A stretch of 64,000 nt of DNA from Haemophilus seminalis (GCF_006384255.1 NZ_VCED01000001.1:124001-188000), one strand, 5' to 3'. Numbered from the stretch's first letter, positions 42,165-53,690 are shown. Numbers and translations: made by a program. The notes: generated by a model not told the origin, from the sequence alone.

Positions 42165-43484
42165 ATGCCAACTTTAGAAAAAACATTTGAGCTCAAGCAA
42201 CGTGGTTCAACTGTTCGTCAAGAAATCATCGCGGGTTTAACCACTTTCTTAGCAATGGTTTATTCTGTAATCGTGGTACCCAATATGCTAGGTGCTGCAG
42301 GTTTTCCTGCGGAATCTGTCTTTATTGCCACCTGTTTGGTCGCAGGATTAGGATCTATCTTAATCGGCTTATGGGCAAATGCACCAATGGCAATTGGTTG
42401 TGCAATTTCTCTTACAGCTTTCACTGCATTTAGCTTAGTAATTGGTCAAAAGGTCGCCATTCCTGTTGCGCTAGGCGCAGTATTCTTAATGGGGGTTGTG
42501 TTTACCTTAATTTCTGCCACAGGTATCCGTGCATGGATCTTACGTAATTTACCATCCAGTATTGCTCACGGAGCAGGCATTGGTATCGGACTCTTTTTAC
42601 TTTTAATTGCGGCAAACGGCGTTGGTTTAGTCGTCAGCAACCAAGCTGGCTTACCAGTAAAATTAGGCGATTTCACCTCATTCCCAGTCATGATGTCCTT
42701 AATTGGTTTGGCGCTCATTATCGGCCTTGAAAAAATGAAAATTAAAGGCGGTATCTTATGGGTAATCATTGCTATTACTATCGTAGGTTTAATTTTTGAT
42801 CCAAATGTAAAATTTGGCGGAGAGATTTTCAAAATGCCAACCTTTGGTGAAAATTCTCTTTTCTTACAATTAGACTTTATGGGGGCACTACAACCCGCAA
42901 TCTTGCCTGTGGTATTTGCTTTGGTGATGACTGCTGTATTTGATGCAACGGGCACTATTCGTGCAGTTGCAGGTCAAGCAGACTTACTTGATAAAGACGG
43001 TCAAATTATCAATGGCGGTAAATCTTTAACTTCAGATTCAATCAGTAGCTTATTCTCAGGCTTATTAGGTACAGCACCAGCTGCCGTTTATATTGAATCT
43101 GCAGCAGGAACAGCAGCAGGCGGTAAAACAGGTATTACTGCAATCGTTGTTGGTGTGTTATTCCTATTAATGCTTTTCTTCCAACCATTAGCTTTCTTAG
43201 TGCCTGGATACGCAACAGCTCCAGCATTAATGTATGTTGGTTTATTAATGTTAAGCAATGTAAGCAAATTAGATTTCGATGATTTCGTTGGCGCGATGAG
43301 CGGATTAATCTGCGCAGTATTTATCGTACTTACCGCGAACATTGTAACAGGCATTATGTTAGGTTTTGCGGCATTAGTGATTGGAAGAATCGTGAGTGGC
43401 GATATTAAACGCTTAAATGTAGGTACTGTGATTATTGCAATCGTACTCGTTGCATTCTATGCAGGCGGTTGGGCATTGTCATAA
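42165..43484 (+). CDS. AzgA-type NCS2 purine permease (adenine/hypoxanthine/guanine)
   Basis: Inner-membrane proton-purine symporter of 439 residues with 12 to 14 helices. The family start is visible as [20 protein letters not shown], and the transport core as [15 protein letters not shown] and [14 protein letters not shown]. Relatives in E. coli are AdeQ/AdeP/GhxP/GhxQ; the substrate preference cannot be settled by eye. AAGGA precedes the ATG. It is a single gene between divergent ppa and convergent xseA. Confidence 0.9.
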   Translation: MPTLEKTFELKQRGSTVRQEIIAGLTTFLAMVYSVIVVPNMLGAAGFPAESVFIATCLVAGLGSILIGLWANAPMAIGCAISLTAFTAFSLVIGQKVAIPVALGAVFLMGVVFTLISATGIRAWILRNLPSSIAHGAGIGIGLFLLLIAANGVGLVVSNQAGLPVKLGDFTSFPVMMSLIGLALIIGLEKMKIKGGILWVIIAITIVGLIFDPNVKFGGEIFKMPTFGENSLFLQLDFMGALQPAILPVVFALVMTAVFDATGTIRAVAGQADLLDKDGQIINGGKSLTSDSISSLFSGLLGTAPAAVYIESAAGTAAGGKTGITAIVVGVLFLLMLFFQPLAFLVPGYATAPALMYVGLLMLSNVSKLDFDDFVGAMSGLICAVFIVLTANIVTGIMLGFAALVIGRIVSGDIKRLNVGTVIIAIVLVAFYAGGWALS

Positions 43485-43494
43485 TTAAATAACA

Positions 43495-43524
43495 AAAGGG
43501 AGTATCTCATTTGCTACTCCCTTT
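43495..43524. terminator. Terminator between purine permease and xseA
   Basis: AAAGGGAGTA (43495-43504) and TACTCCCTTT (43515-43524) form a 10-bp stem between convergent genes. Confidence 0.85.
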
Positions 43525-43548
43525 GCTTATTGATGTAAATGACAAATA

Positions 43549-44868
43549 TTATATAACTTTACTGATAATTCTTCCGTCTTTAACTTGCGTCGTAATACAT
43601 TCACCTTTCTTCACATCTTGAGTACTTATTATTGCTTTTCCTTGAGCATTTTCCGCAATGGAATAACCTCTCGCCAATACCTTCAACGGGCTTAAGCCAT
43701 CCAGTTTTCCACATAACGTTGCCAGTTTATTTTGACGTTCCGTCACTTGGCGATTTACACAAAAATTTAACCGCACTTGTAACTGCTCTAAGCGTTGTTG
43801 GTGACGTTGCACTCGATATGGCAATGGATTTTGTTTCAAACGAGAGGAAAGTGCGGTGAATTTTTGTTGTGTATTTTCAAACTGACGCAACATAGCAAGT
43901 TGCAAACGATGCGTAAGCTGTTCATTTTTCGCTTGTTGAGCACGTAACTGATTCTGCGGATGCTGATTTTGCAATCGTAAGGTTAGCTGTTTCAAACGCT
44001 GGCTTTTTCGCGTAAATAAGCGATCAAATGCCATATCTAAACGTTGCTGTTGATGGCGGAGTTGTTGTAATAATTCATCTTGATTACGGCTAACTAACTC
44101 AGCCGCAGCAGAAGGGGTCGGCGCACGAAGATCTGCAACAAAATCGGCAATCGTCACATCTGTCTCATGACCTACCGCACTAATAATGGGTAAGGTTGAA
44201 CGAAAAATCGCTCGCGCCACTTCTTCTTCATTAAAACACCAAAGATCTTCTAATGAACCTCCACCACGCCCCACAATTAATACATCCACCTCTTGTCGTG
44301 CATTGGCAAGTTCAATCATTTGCACAATTTCTGCGCTCGCCTCTTTGCCTTGTACTGCAGTGGGATAAATGACGACTTTTAAACTTGGATCGCGGCGTGC
44401 AAAAATATGCAAAATATCTTGCAATGCCGCACCTGTAGAAGAAGTTATAATCCCAACCGCTTTACTAAAGTGCGGTAGATTTTTCTTGAGATTTTGAGCA
44501 AACAATCCTTCCGCAGCCAACTTCATTTTTAATGCTTCAAATTGCTGTTGCAACAAACCTTCACCAGCTGGATGCATGGAGTCAACAATAAGCTGATAAT
44601 CACCACGAGGCTCATATAAACTCACATTGGCACGCACAAGCACTTGCATTCCATTTTGCGGACGAAAAGCTACACGCAAATTTTTCATACGAAACATCGC
44701 GCAACGGACCTGTGCATTTTCATCTTTCAGAGTTAAATACCAATGCCCAGACACGGGTTGCGTAAAATTGGAAATTTCACCTGTTAACCAAATTTGGGAA
44801 AAATTGCCCTCTAGCATCTGACGCGCAGCAGAATTCAGCTGAGAGACGGAATAAATATTGTCGGACAT
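43549..44868 (-). CDS. xseA: Exodeoxyribonuclease VII large subunit XseA
   Basis: Catalytic subunit of the single-strand DNA exonuclease VII. It has 439 residues from ATG 44868 ([12 protein letters not shown]), just after the roxA stop; a TTG three codons earlier overlaps roxA. An N-terminal OB domain ([23 protein letters not shown]) is followed by the catalytic core ([62 protein letters not shown]) and a long coiled region at about 255-385 rich in Gln and Arg. It is the last gene of the rnfH-roxA-xseA run. Confidence 0.96.
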   Translation of the reverse strand: MSDNIYSVSQLNSAARQMLEGNFSQIWLTGEISNFTQPVSGHWYLTLKDENAQVRCAMFRMKNLRVAFRPQNGMQVLVRANVSLYEPRGDYQLIVDSMHPAGEGLLQQQFEALKMKLAAEGLFAQNLKKNLPHFSKAVGIITSSTGAALQDILHIFARRDPSLKVVIYPTAVQGKEASAEIVQMIELANARQEVDVLIVGRGGGSLEDLWCFNEEEVARAIFRSTLPIISAVGHETDVTIADFVADLRAPTPSAAAELVSRNQDELLQQLRHQQQRLDMAFDRLFTRKSQRLKQLTLRLQNQHPQNQLRAQQAKNEQLTHRLQLAMLRQFENTQQKFTALSSRLKQNPLPYRVQRHQQRLEQLQVRLNFCVNRQVTERQNKLATLCGKLDGLSPLKVLARGYSIAENAQGKAIISTQDVKKGECITTQVKDGRIISKVI

Positions 44869-44869
44869 G

Positions 44870-46084
44870 TTATTCAATTAACGCCCAACCATCATCAACC
44901 CAGTTACAAATTGAATCCAACAGTAAATCCATTGAGGTTTCAGGATCTTCGGTTTCATTCACTAAATTAGATAGAAATGCCCAGTCCAAACTTTCACCAT
45001 CAGATAAACGTTTCAACACTTCGGTCTCAATCACATTAAGCTCATCTAACCACTCGCCATTAGCATAAATTCGCAGTGGATTTTCGGTGTAAAGCAATTT
45101 ACAATTGTTGTCCTGAGAAAGGAATGCCCCATCCTCTTCTAAAATTGACCGCACTTCATCAGGATCACACATTTCATCAGAGACTAATAACTCGTAACGA
45201 CGAGAACTCACCGCACTTGCTACGGCTTGTTTAAACAATGCATCAAAAGCTTCTGAATGAGCCAATTTATCTAATAAAAGCTGTTTCATTGCTTGAATAT
45301 TTTCATCAGCAAGTTTACCTGTACGTTGTTCAGACTGGCTTAAACGTAGTGGTAAATCAAACTCGCTTAAATTCAAATCAGGATCTTGATGACAAAAACC
45401 TTTACTTACGCCATCAATTAAATTGCTTAAATTTGGATAACGCAAGCCAAAAGAAAAGGTTAAACAATCATCTTCAGCCACACCATAATGTGCCATACGG
45501 GCTGGAATATAGAGGATGTCGCCCGGATTCATCACTTCATCAATCACCAATTCGCCCATATCATCAAAAATTCGGATTGGTTGATTTGGTTTAAATTCAG
45601 TACTTGGATCACACCATTTACCTAATTGCCAACGACGATGGCCATATCCTTGCACCAAGAATACATCATACTCATCATAATGTTTACCAACAGAGCCACC
45701 TTTCGGCGCGTAAGACACCATAATATCGTCTCGTTGCCATTGAGGAATAAAGCCAAATTTGTTCCAAAGTTGTCCTAATTCAGTCGACCATTGCTCCAAA
45801 TTTTGAACTAACACCGACCATTTTTCTGGTAACTTTTGAAAATCCTTGTCGCTCAAAGGGCTAAAAAAAACTTTCCAATCATCATCAGAAAATGTCTTCA
45901 CTAAACGAGCAGTAACATCTTCATTTTGCGCGAGCTCAATAATATCTTGTGGCTCAAACTGCCCAACAATTTCAGGCAAACCGTTACGAATCACAAGTGG
46001 CTTTTTCTGCCAATAATCGCGTAGAAAAATTTCTGGTGTGATATGTTCAGGTAAACAAAAATCAACAGATGAAAGTGCGGTCAT
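44870..46084 (-). CDS. roxA: Ribosomal protein uL16 arginine hydroxylase RoxA (YcfD)
   Basis: JmjC-fold 2-oxoglutarate/Fe(II) oxygenase that hydroxylates an arginine of ribosomal protein L16. It has 404 residues; E. coli YcfD has 373. Iron ligands are in [15 protein letters not shown] (His and Asp) and in [13 protein letters not shown] (second His). The C-terminal winged-helix region follows from about 280. AAGGAG precedes the ATG, whose next codons Thr-Ala-Leu are encoded by an uptake signal. It starts 2 bp after rnfH. Confidence 0.95.
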   Translation of the reverse strand: MTALSSVDFCLPEHITPEIFLRDYWQKKPLVIRNGLPEIVGQFEPQDIIELAQNEDVTARLVKTFSDDDWKVFFSPLSDKDFQKLPEKWSVLVQNLEQWSTELGQLWNKFGFIPQWQRDDIMVSYAPKGGSVGKHYDEYDVFLVQGYGHRRWQLGKWCDPSTEFKPNQPIRIFDDMGELVIDEVMNPGDILYIPARMAHYGVAEDDCLTFSFGLRYPNLSNLIDGVSKGFCHQDPDLNLSEFDLPLRLSQSEQRTGKLADENIQAMKQLLLDKLAHSEAFDALFKQAVASAVSSRRYELLVSDEMCDPDEVRSILEEDGAFLSQDNNCKLLYTENPLRIYANGEWLDELNVIETEVLKRLSDGESLDWAFLSNLVNETEDPETSMDLLLDSICNWVDDGWALIE

Positions 46085-46086
46085 TT

Positions 46087-46404
46087 TTAAGCTCCTTTTT
46101 CTTTTTCTTTGTCTTTGGCTGCTGCAGCTTGCTCTGCTGCACGTTTACGGCGAATTTCTTTCGGATCAGCAAGTAATGGACGGTAAATTTCAATACGATC
46201 GCCCTCTTTTAATACATCAGTCAATTTAATTGGACGACTGAAAATCCCGATTTTATTTGTGCTCAAATCAATTTCTGGAAATTGGCTTAAAATCCCTGAT
46301 TGCGTAATCGCAGTTTGCACGGTGATTCCTTCATCAACTTGAAAAGATTTTAAATAATAACGTTCCGGCAAAGCATAAGCGATTTCAATGTTAATCTGAT
46401 TCAT
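46087..46404 (-). CDS. rnfH: RnfH family protein (UPF0125)
   Basis: Small ubiquitin-like-fold protein of 105 residues (NIEIAYALPERYYLKSFQVDE, EGDRIEIYRPLLADPKEIRRKRA). The family is found near ratA and bamE or rnf genes; no function is established. Start is ATG 46404, with an AAGAAGT-type RBS; a longer opening to 46524 is in the region opposite the next gene and is not family-like. The Ala/Lys/Glu-rich tail (AAAAKDKEKEKGA) is low complexity. It heads the rnfH-roxA-xseA run. Confidence 0.92.
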   Translation of the reverse strand: MNQINIEIAYALPERYYLKSFQVDEGITVQTAITQSGILSQFPEIDLSTNKIGIFSRPIKLTDVLKEGDRIEIYRPLLADPKEIRRKRAAEQAAAAKDKEKEKGA

Positions 46405-46490
46405 TTTTACTTCTTCATAAAAAAAATTTCCGTTATTATAGCGGAAAAGTGTAGCGAATTTTAGGGGCTGTGGGTAAATAAGGAAAGAAT

Positions 46491-46907
46491 ATGAGTTGGG
46501 TATTTTTTGCGATAGGTTCTGCATTTTTTGCAGGGCTCACGGCGATCTTAGGCAAGCTTGGTGTAGAAGGGATGAATAGTAATCTTGCCACTTTTATTCG
46601 AACTCTTGTCATTTTATTTGTGACGGCAGGTATTCTATCTGCTCGTAACGAGTGGCAATTGCCACAGCATATTGCAGTAAAACCGTTGAGTTTTCTGATT
46701 TTATCAGGTATTGCAACTGGGTTGTCTTGGCTTTGTTATTATCGCGCGCTCCAATTTGCTCCTGCCTCTTGGGTTGCACCGATTGATAAATTAAGTGTAG
46801 TTATTGCAATTATTCTGGGGGTTGTCATTTTAGGGGAGCCACTCAGCCTAAAATTAATTATCGGTAGTATTTTAATTTTATCAGGCGTACTTGTTTTGGC
46901 GCTATAG
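46491..46907 (+). CDS. Half-size EamA/DMT transporter
   Basis: Inner-membrane protein of 138 residues with four or five helices and one EamA domain (YRALQFAPASWVAPIDKLSVV, GEPLSLKLIIGSILILSGVLVLAL). Typical DMT carriers have two such domains, so this probably works as a dimer. Substrate is unknown. AAGGAAAG precedes the ATG. The downstream methyltransferase begins 7 bp after the stop, so co-expression is likely. Confidence 0.88.
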   Translation: MSWVFFAIGSAFFAGLTAILGKLGVEGMNSNLATFIRTLVILFVTAGILSARNEWQLPQHIAVKPLSFLILSGIATGLSWLCYYRALQFAPASWVAPIDKLSVVIAIILGVVILGEPLSLKLIIGSILILSGVLVLAL

Positions 46908-46914
46908 TAAAAAT

Positions 46915-47676
46915 ATGATAAATCAAATCAGTGTTTACGATAAAGAAAATTTCTTTGAGCTTTACCAAAAGCTTCGTTCTAATCCTATTAGTCTAAATGA
47001 AGTTGTTGAGAAACCGACAATGCTTTCACTTTTGCCAGACTTACAAGGAAAAAAATTACTTGATCTTGGGTGTGGGGCTGGTGAACATTTAGCACTTTAT
47101 TTATCAAGAGGCGCTAGACACGTAGTTGGAATCGATCTGTCCGCAAATATGTTAAAGCAAGCTAAAATTGATTTAGAAAAGCGCGGTGAATTTAAAGATT
47201 GTTTTTCTCTTTATCAATTACCTATGGAAAAGCTTATTGAATTACCAGAAGATAATTTTGATGTAATTACGAGTTCTTTTGCTTTTCATTATATAAAAGA
47301 ATTTCCTCAATTGTTGTCTGCAATTTTTAATAAGTTGAAAGCGAATGGTGTACTTGTTTTTTCTCAAGAACATCCTATCACGACCTGCCATAAGACGGGG
47401 GAGCGTTGGGAAAAAAATGAGAATAAACAGCAAATTGCTTACCGTTTGAATCATTATCGAGATGAAGGAGAAAGAGAACGGAGTTGGTTTAAGCAGGCTT
47501 TTAAGACTTATCATCGTACGACTGCAACGATTATTAATAATTTGATTAAAGTAGGTTTTCAAATTGAGCAAATGGAAGAACCTATGTTAGCAGATCAGGT
47601 TCAATGGCATCATGAATTTAAAGATTTACAGCATCGCCCCGTTTTGCTTTTTATCCTTGCTAGGAAGGTTGTGTGA
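46915..47676 (+). CDS. Class I SAM-dependent methyltransferase, substrate unknown
   Basis: Cytosolic Methyltransf_11/25-type protein of 253 residues. Motif I is KKLLDLGCGAGEHLALYL (about 46-63) with acidic Asp in VVGIDLSANML (about 72-82) and the post-I segment NFDVITSSFAFHYI. The start ATG 46915 follows the transporter stop by 7 bp; an upstream start at 46891 lies within the transporter gene. The conserved core resembles small-molecule methyltransferases of the SmtA/UbiE group. Function not known. Confidence 0.88.
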   Translation: MINQISVYDKENFFELYQKLRSNPISLNEVVEKPTMLSLLPDLQGKKLLDLGCGAGEHLALYLSRGARHVVGIDLSANMLKQAKIDLEKRGEFKDCFSLYQLPMEKLIELPEDNFDVITSSFAFHYIKEFPQLLSAIFNKLKANGVLVFSQEHPITTCHKTGERWEKNENKQQIAYRLNHYRDEGERERSWFKQAFKTYHRTTATIINNLIKVGFQIEQMEEPMLADQVQWHHEFKDLQHRPVLLFILARKVV

Positions 47677-47698
47677 TTTTGTGGCTAAAAAGATAAGA

Positions 47699-47730
47699 AA
47701 TACCCGCACTTTGATGCGGGTATTATTTTT
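47699..47730. terminator. Terminator between methyltransferase and yfgM
   Basis: AATACCCGCA (47699-47708) and TGCGGGTATT (47715-47724), followed by ATTTTT, between convergent genes. Confidence 0.88.
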
Positions 47731-48344
47731 TAAAGATTGTTTAATTTCATTTTAGCCATTTGTTGTTCTAATTGGCTACCACTTTGTTGTGCTTGCTCAA
47801 AGCTTTTTTTGGCCGCAACTTTATCTCCTTTCGCGACTTGGATATCGCCGGTTAAAATTGCTTTACGAGCATTAAAACTTTCACCCTTCACTTGATTTAA
47901 GGTAGTTAACGCATTGTCTAATTGACCCAATTGAAATTGCACCGCACTTAGACGTAATGCAACAATAGATATTAATACTTCATCTTGAGATTGGGTTAAT
48001 GCTTGATTTAAGTTTGCTTCTGCAGCTGCAAAATCTTGTTTCTCAGCCGCTTTTTTCGCTTCATCTAATAAAGCAAATACAGCGTATGCTGTTTTGCTGT
48101 TAGCTTGCACAAATTGTTCTATATTGGCTTTTTTAGCTTGTTCATCTTGTTGTGCAGAATAGATTAATGCATCATATTGAGCAGAAGCTTGAGCGATTTG
48201 CTCTGCTTGGTGCGCTTGCCAATAACGCCATCCAAACATACCACCAACACCTAAGATAAAAGCGACAATAATTGTTTTGCCATTCTCTTTCCACCAGTCT
48301 TTCAACTGGTTAATCTCTTGTTCTTCTTCAATGGAATAAGCCAT
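47730..48344 (-). CDS. yfgM: Ancillary SecYEG translocon subunit YfgM
   Basis: Inner-membrane protein of 204 residues with one helix (about 24-42, KTIIVAFILGVGGMFGWRYW) and a periplasmic TPR-like domain. In E. coli it associates with PpiD at SecYEG and takes part in chaperone traffic. The family start EEEQEINQLKDWWKENGK is clear. It follows hisS by 17 bp; in E. coli hisS-yfgM-bamB are contiguous too, but bamB is not here. Confidence 0.94.
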   Translation of the reverse strand: MAYSIEEEQEINQLKDWWKENGKTIIVAFILGVGGMFGWRYWQAHQAEQIAQASAQYDALIYSAQQDEQAKKANIEQFVQANSKTAYAVFALLDEAKKAAEKQDFAAAEANLNQALTQSQDEVLISIVALRLSAVQFQLGQLDNALTTLNQVKGESFNARKAILTGDIQVAKGDKVAAKKSFEQAQQSGSQLEQQMAKMKLNNL

Positions 48345-48361
48345 ATTTTTCCCCTTTTAAA

Positions 48362-49633
48362 TTAAAATTGAGTTTGAATATAGTCGATTATATTCACTAA
48401 ATCTAAGGTTTGCTGATCTACGCCACCTTGCAAGTGTTTAACAACGACTTGTTTATTTTGTACTTCGCTTTCGCCGATAACTAATGCCAATGTTGCACCA
48501 GATTTATCTGCACGTTTAAATTGTTTTTTGAAATTACCGCCAGAGCAGTGCAACATGGTATTTAAGTGCGGTAATTCTGAGCGTACTTTTTCCGCTAATT
48601 CAAAAGCGGTTAATGTTGCGCCTTCACCTTGATAAACAACATAAATATCCACCGCACTTTTCACTGGAACATTTGGATTAATTTCTTGCACCAACAATAC
48701 TAAACGTTCTAATCCCATCGCAAATCCGATGCTCGGTGTTGCGTGTCCGCCAAGTTGTTCCACTAAACCGTCATAACGACCGCCGCCACATACAGTACCT
48801 TGTGCGCCAAGAGCGGAGGTTACCCATTCAAATACAGTTTTGTTGTAATAATCTAAGCCACGAACGAGTTTAGGATTAATTTCATATTGAATACCCACTG
48901 CATCTAATAATGAACATAATTGTTCAAAATGCTCACGGCTTTCATCGTCTAGATAATCAAGCAATTTTGGTGCGTTATCTAATACTTTTTGTAATTCTGG
49001 ATTTTTTGTGTCCAAAATACGAAGCGGATTTTTTACCAAGCGATCTTTTTCTTCATCGTTCATTAAATCTTGATGGTTTTCTAAGAATCCAACCAAAGCT
49101 GAACGATAATTTGCGCGTGCTTCTAAAGAACCAATTGAGTTAAGTTGAAGTATAACATGTTGATCGATACCTAATGCTTTCCATAAACGGTAGGTAAGCA
49201 TGATTAATTCGGCATCGATTTCTGGATTCGCAATACCAAATACCTCAGCACCTGCTTGATGGAATTGACGGTAACGACCTTTTTGCGGACGCTCATGACG
49301 GAACATTGGTCCCATATACCACAAGCGTTGTTCATTGTTATAGATCCAACCGTGTTCAATGGCGGCACGCACGCAACCTGCAGTGCCCTCAGGGCGTAAG
49401 GTTAATTGTTCATCGTTATCCCAAAATGTGTACATTTCTTTTGAAACAACATCTGTTACTTCGCCGATTGCACGAGCGAATAATGGTGTACTTTCTACAA
49501 CTGGCATACGCACTTCGGAATAACCGTAATTGTTTAAGACCTGGCGTACTTGCGCTTCAATCCATTGCCATAATGGAGATTCAGTAGGGGAGCAATCGTT
49601 CATTCCACGAATTGCTTGAATAGTTTTAGCCAC
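48362..49633 (-). CDS. hisS: Histidyl-tRNA synthetase HisS
   Basis: Class II synthetase of 423 residues that charges tRNA-His. Motif 2 is [19 protein letters not shown], the histidine loops are [15 protein letters not shown] and [13 protein letters not shown], and motif 3 is [10 protein letters not shown]; the anticodon domain occupies about 330-423. It is 9 bp after ispG in an operon also containing rlmN, pilF and rodZ, as in enteric bacteria. Confidence 0.97.
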   Translation of the reverse strand: MAKTIQAIRGMNDCSPTESPLWQWIEAQVRQVLNNYGYSEVRMPVVESTPLFARAIGEVTDVVSKEMYTFWDNDEQLTLRPEGTAGCVRAAIEHGWIYNNEQRLWYMGPMFRHERPQKGRYRQFHQAGAEVFGIANPEIDAELIMLTYRLWKALGIDQHVILQLNSIGSLEARANYRSALVGFLENHQDLMNDEEKDRLVKNPLRILDTKNPELQKVLDNAPKLLDYLDDESREHFEQLCSLLDAVGIQYEINPKLVRGLDYYNKTVFEWVTSALGAQGTVCGGGRYDGLVEQLGGHATPSIGFAMGLERLVLLVQEINPNVPVKSAVDIYVVYQGEGATLTAFELAEKVRSELPHLNTMLHCSGGNFKKQFKRADKSGATLALVIGESEVQNKQVVVKHLQGGVDQQTLDLVNIIDYIQTQF

Positions 49634-49642
49634 GAGCTTTCC

Positions 49643-50749
49643 TTAAATAATTCTGTTTTTTGGATCTTGTTGTGCGACTTTTGCACGAATTTTTGCTTCT
49701 AATTGGTTAACAATATCTTCGTTATCGAAGCGTTCTTTTTGGCGTTCGCCATTAAGATAATAACCGCTTTTTTTGTTACCACCGGTTACCCCGAGATCAG
49801 ATACGAGCGCTTCGCCTGGACCATTCACTACGCAACCGATAATTGATACATCCATTGGTGTAATAATATCTTCAAGACGTTGTTCTAGTGCGTTTACCGT
49901 TCCGATCACATCAAACTCTTGGCGAGAGCAGGTTGGGCACGCAATAAAATTAATGCCACGAGAGCGAATTCGTAAAGATTTCAAAATATCAAAACCAACT
50001 TTAATTTCCTCTACAGGATCCGCGGCCAATGATACACGTAATGTGTCACCAATACCTTCAGCAAGTAACATGCCTAAACCTATTGCTGATTTAACCGCAC
50101 CTGCACGCGCGCCACCCGCCTCAGTAATCCCTAAATGCAATGGCTGTTTGATAGATTTGGCAAGTAAACGATAAGCTTCTACCGCTAGGAATACATCAGA
50201 GGCTTTTACACTAACCTTAAATTGATCGAAATTAAGACGGTCTAGAATTTCTACATGACGTAATGCTGATTCTAATAATGCTTCTGGTGTTGGTTCGCCG
50301 TATTTTTCTTGCAGATCTTTTTCTAAAGAGCCTGCGTTTACGCCGATACGAATCGGAATATTTTTGTCACGAGCACAATCAACAACGGCACGGATGCGAT
50401 CTTCACGACCAATATTGCCTGGATTGATGCGTAAACAATCTACTCCATATTCTGCGACTTTTAGCGCGATACGATAGTCGAAATGAATATCTGCCACGAG
50501 CGGGACATTCACTTGTTGTTTAATTTGTTTAAATGCTTCTGCAGCGTCCATTGTTGGAACAGATACACGAACGATATCTGCACCAACACGTTCTAATGAT
50601 TTAATTTGAGCAACTGTCGCCTCCACATCAGTGGTGCGAGTATTTGTCATTGATTGCACGGCAATTGGTGCATCACCACCAACGGGTACATTTCCTACAT
50701 AAATTTTTGTCGATTCACGACGCTTAATGCTTGGTTGAAAAGCCGACAT
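49643..50749 (-). CDS. ispG: 4-hydroxy-3-methylbut-2-enyl diphosphate synthase IspG (GcpE)
   Basis: Iron-sulfur enzyme of the MEP isoprenoid pathway, converting MEcPP to HMBPP. It has 368 residues. A TIM-barrel N-terminal domain ([20 protein letters not shown]) leads to the cluster ligands CPTCSRQ (two Cys) and [10 protein letters not shown] (third Cys and the Glu). It starts 11 bp after rodZ. Confidence 0.97.
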   Translation of the reverse strand: MSAFQPSIKRRESTKIYVGNVPVGGDAPIAVQSMTNTRTTDVEATVAQIKSLERVGADIVRVSVPTMDAAEAFKQIKQQVNVPLVADIHFDYRIALKVAEYGVDCLRINPGNIGREDRIRAVVDCARDKNIPIRIGVNAGSLEKDLQEKYGEPTPEALLESALRHVEILDRLNFDQFKVSVKASDVFLAVEAYRLLAKSIKQPLHLGITEAGGARAGAVKSAIGLGMLLAEGIGDTLRVSLAADPVEEIKVGFDILKSLRIRSRGINFIACPTCSRQEFDVIGTVNALEQRLEDIITPMDVSIIGCVVNGPGEALVSDLGVTGGNKKSGYYLNGERQKERFDNEDIVNQLEAKIRAKVAQQDPKNRII

Positions 50750-50760
50750 CTTTTTCCTTA

Positions 50761-51672
50761 TTAAGGTTGTGAAAGTTTGAATTTTGCAATGCGACCATCC
50801 ACTTTTAATGGATAATTTTCGCCTTTATAGGTGATACGTACATTACTTGGTGCTCCAACAATTAATGAAAACTCATCTCCATTAAAAGTTAATATTTCAC
50901 CTTTTTTATACTCTTTTTGTGCTAATACTCGGCGATTTTTATCTTTTACGCTGAGCCAGCTCGTATTATTTAAGATTTCTACAATCAAGTCTCCTTTCAC
51001 AGTAGGGGCTGTTGGAGAAATTGATGGATTTTCTACCGCACTTTGAGTGTCTGAAACTGATTTTTCATCGTTTTTTGGTTGTGGAACGACATTTTCTTGT
51101 GTTATTTCTGGTAACACATTATTTGTTATTTCTACTGGTTGTGAGACTGCTGCTGTTGTTTCTGGTGCAGTTTTATTACTTTTTTCTGTTGTCACAAGAG
51201 CCGTGGTTGGCTGATCGTTTTCGGTAGAGGCAACATAGCTTTGTACTAAGTCATCACGTTCTTGGTTATTTTGTTGGTAACTTTGCCACCACCAAAGTCC
51301 AGTCATGCCAAGGACTAAAATAAGTACAATAATAGATAAACGCCCGACCCAACGAGAGTGCGATGAATATTGATTTACTTCACGAGTTGAACGAGCATTT
51401 TTACTCAGATCATTTTTATCGTTCTCTGCAAATGTAATATTTTCCCATACAGAATCAGGTAAACGTAAGAACTTGGCATAACTACGCACATAACCTTTTA
51501 CAAAGATTGCAGGGGTAGATTTTTGAATAAATTCGTTATTTTCAAGCTGCTGTAATATGGAGGGACGCAGCGAAATTTCTTTGGCGACGTCTTCGAGAGA
51601 AAGATTTAAGTTTTCACGTGCTTGACGAAAAATCTCACCTGGTGAAAGTTCTTGCTCAGTTGTTGGATTCAT
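50761..51672 (-). CDS. rodZ: Cytoskeletal protein RodZ
   Basis: Inner-membrane protein of 303 residues that links MreB filaments to the elongation machinery. The cytoplasmic helix-turn-helix (about 12-80, [21 protein letters not shown]) is followed by one helix (about 112-130, [18 protein letters not shown]), a Thr/Glu/Pro-rich linker (about 140-220) and a periplasmic DUF4115-like domain ([18 protein letters not shown]). A stretch of MurG/MreB-type function is inferred from the family. The linker is low complexity. Confidence 0.93.
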   Translation of the reverse strand: MNPTTEQELSPGEIFRQARENLNLSLEDVAKEISLRPSILQQLENNEFIQKSTPAIFVKGYVRSYAKFLRLPDSVWENITFAENDKNDLSKNARSTREVNQYSSHSRWVGRLSIIVLILVLGMTGLWWWQSYQQNNQERDDLVQSYVASTENDQPTTALVTTEKSNKTAPETTAAVSQPVEITNNVLPEITQENVVPQPKNDEKSVSDTQSAVENPSISPTAPTVKGDLIVEILNNTSWLSVKDKNRRVLAQKEYKKGEILTFNGDEFSLIVGAPSNVRITYKGENYPLKVDGRIAKFKLSQP

Positions 51673-51742
51673 AAATTCAATTAAATAATATTCGATAAAT
51701 AAAGGCTAAATTTTAAAGTCCAACGCTTGATTTGGCAATGCT

Positions 51743-52285
51743 TTATTTAAAGGTATTAAATTTTTCCGCTCGTTTACTATCTGTTTGTCGCAATTTTTGT
51801 AATGCTTGTTGATAAATATCCATTTTTTGAGCGGAATAAGCACAAAGAGCCATATTTTCAAATGTATCTGCTTGATGATAATAATTAGGTGAATTCAGTG
51901 CGAATTGAAATTGCTGTTGAGCTTGTTCAAATTGCTTTTGACGACATAAAAATGTGCCAAAATTATTATGTAAATCTCCCTGTTGATTATTGAGTTTTAA
52001 CGCTATTTCATATTCACGATGAGCGTTCTCAATTTCACCTTGTTGTTGATAATAATGTGCAAGTGCTGAATGCACGAGATAGTAATCTTTATCGTGTTGA
52101 AGTGCTTTATCTAAGTTGATTTTAGCGAGTTGAGGATTATTTTGTTGAAGGTAACCGAGTGCAAGTTCTACGCGAGCTTTAGCTGCAGATTGTTGATTGA
52201 CATCTTGAATAGTTGATTGGGAAACGCAAGCAGAAAAAATGAAAGGGAAAATAACCGCACTGAGTTGTTTACTTATTGTTTGCAT
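51743..52285 (-). CDS. pilF: Type IV pilus biogenesis lipoprotein PilF/PilW
   Basis: Outer-membrane pilotin-like TPR lipoprotein of 180 residues; family members help assemble the PilQ secretin. The lipobox is FIFSAC, lipidated Cys20, and four to five TPR units run from about 35 (ARVELALGYLQQNNPQLAKINLDKALQHDKDYYLVHSALAHYY...). Between rodZ and rlmN, in the usual gammaproteobacterial order. In Haemophilus type IV pilus proteins also serve DNA uptake, so a link to competence is plausible. Confidence 0.92.
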   Translation of the reverse strand: MQTISKQLSAVIFPFIFSACVSQSTIQDVNQQSAAKARVELALGYLQQNNPQLAKINLDKALQHDKDYYLVHSALAHYYQQQGEIENAHREYEIALKLNNQQGDLHNNFGTFLCRQKQFEQAQQQFQFALNSPNYYHQADTFENMALCAYSAQKMDIYQQALQKLRQTDSKRAEKFNTFK

Positions 52286-52349
52286 TTTTTCTCCTTTTAA
52301 CAGGGCAGGAAGAAATATTTAATATGTTTTAATTTGTATGAAAACATAG

Positions 52350-52378
52350 GGCATGTGAATTTGATTAATTCACATGCC
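52350..52378 (-). other. Intercistronic hairpin between rlmN and pilF
   Basis: GGCATGTGAATT (52350-52361), loop TGATT, AATTCACATGCC (52367-52378) form a perfect 12-bp stem in the 100-bp gap. There is no T-run after it on the minus strand, so it looks like an mRNA processing or stabilising hairpin rather than a full terminator. Confidence 0.6.
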
Positions 52379-52385
52379 TAGAATA

Positions 52386-53537
52386 TTAATTAATTTCTGT
52401 CACCCCAATATTTTGTCCAAATTGGCGTTTCATTGCCGTACGTTTAGTACGATCGATAACATCTCCAGCTAACTGTCCGCAAGCTGCATCAATGTCATCT
52501 CCACGAGTTTTACGAATAATCACGGTAAAGCCATATTCCATTAAGGTTTTTTGGAAACGGTCAATACGCGTATTCGAGCTTTTTGCATAAGGTGCTTCTG
52601 GGAACGGATTCCACGGAATTAAATTAATTTTACAAGGTGTATTTTTTAATACTTCTGCAAGTTGATGAGCATGTTCTACACCATCATTCACATGATCGAG
52701 CATGACATATTCGATCGTGACTTTGCCGTGGTTTGCATTTGATACACTCAAATAACGATTTACTGAGTCAATCAAGGTTTTGATATTATATTTTTTGTTG
52801 ATTGGCACAATTTCATCACGCAATTCATCGTTTGGGGCATGTAATGAAATAGCCAAAGCCACATCGATCATTTTGCTCAAATTATCCAATGCTGGCACAA
52901 CACCAGAAGTTGATAAAGTGACACGACGTTTTGATAAACCGTAGGCAAAATCATCTAACATAATTTCCATTGCGGGAACAACGTTAGCGACATTTAACAA
53001 GGGTTCGCCCATTCCCATCATTACCACATTTGTAATTGGTCTAATGCCAGTCACCCCAAAGTTGCCAATAATTTTAGAGGCTCTCCAAACTTGGCCGATA
53101 ATTTCTGAAACCGTTAAATTGCGATTAAATCCTTGTTGTGCTGTTGAACAGAATGTACAAGCCAAGGCGCAGCCAACTTGGGAAGATACACAAAGCGTCG
53201 CGCGATCTGCTTCGGGGATATACACGGTTTCAACTTGCTGCTCGCCGACTTGCATTGCCCATTTTATCGTGCCATCGGCTGAACGCTGTTCAACGGCAAC
53301 TTCTGGGGCTTTAATTTCTGCAACTGCCTTGAGCTTTTCTCGTAATTTCTTATTAATGTTTGTCATATTGTCGAAGTTATCTTCGCCAAAATGATAAATC
53401 CATTTAACTAATTGATCTGCTCGGAATGGTTTTTCGCCGAGTTCTTTAAAAAATTCGCGCATTTGTTGGCGCGTTAAATCCATTAGATTAATTTTTTTAG
53501 CTGGTGCATCTGATTGCACAGACAATAATTCTGACAT
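52386..53537 (-). CDS. rlmN: Dual-specificity 23S rRNA/tRNA adenine C2-methyltransferase RlmN
   Basis: Radical-SAM enzyme that methylates A2503 of 23S rRNA and A37 of tRNA. It has 383 residues from ATG 53537 ([10 protein letters not shown]), with GAGG before it; an in-frame start 7 codons upstream is less likely. The radical-SAM motif is [15 protein letters not shown] (CxxxCxxC), and the methyl-carrier cysteines are expected near C-terminal [12 protein letters not shown]. It is the promoter-proximal gene of rlmN-pilF-rodZ-ispG-hisS-yfgM. Confidence 0.96.
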   Translation of the reverse strand: MSELLSVQSDAPAKKINLMDLTRQQMREFFKELGEKPFRADQLVKWIYHFGEDNFDNMTNINKKLREKLKAVAEIKAPEVAVEQRSADGTIKWAMQVGEQQVETVYIPEADRATLCVSSQVGCALACTFCSTAQQGFNRNLTVSEIIGQVWRASKIIGNFGVTGIRPITNVVMMGMGEPLLNVANVVPAMEIMLDDFAYGLSKRRVTLSTSGVVPALDNLSKMIDVALAISLHAPNDELRDEIVPINKKYNIKTLIDSVNRYLSVSNANHGKVTIEYVMLDHVNDGVEHAHQLAEVLKNTPCKINLIPWNPFPEAPYAKSSNTRIDRFQKTLMEYGFTVIIRKTRGDDIDAACGQLAGDVIDRTKRTAMKRQFGQNIGVTEIN

Positions 53538-53690
53538 TTTAGCCTCGTTATTACACATTGTGGCGATAGCGTTGTGCTGGTGTTTTTATCAAAAACTCAC
53601 AACGAAAAATTCGCAATTAAAAAATGAACGGCGATTGTACAGATTTGTCACCGTATAATCTAGCGGAATTGAAAAACGATGGAAAATATC

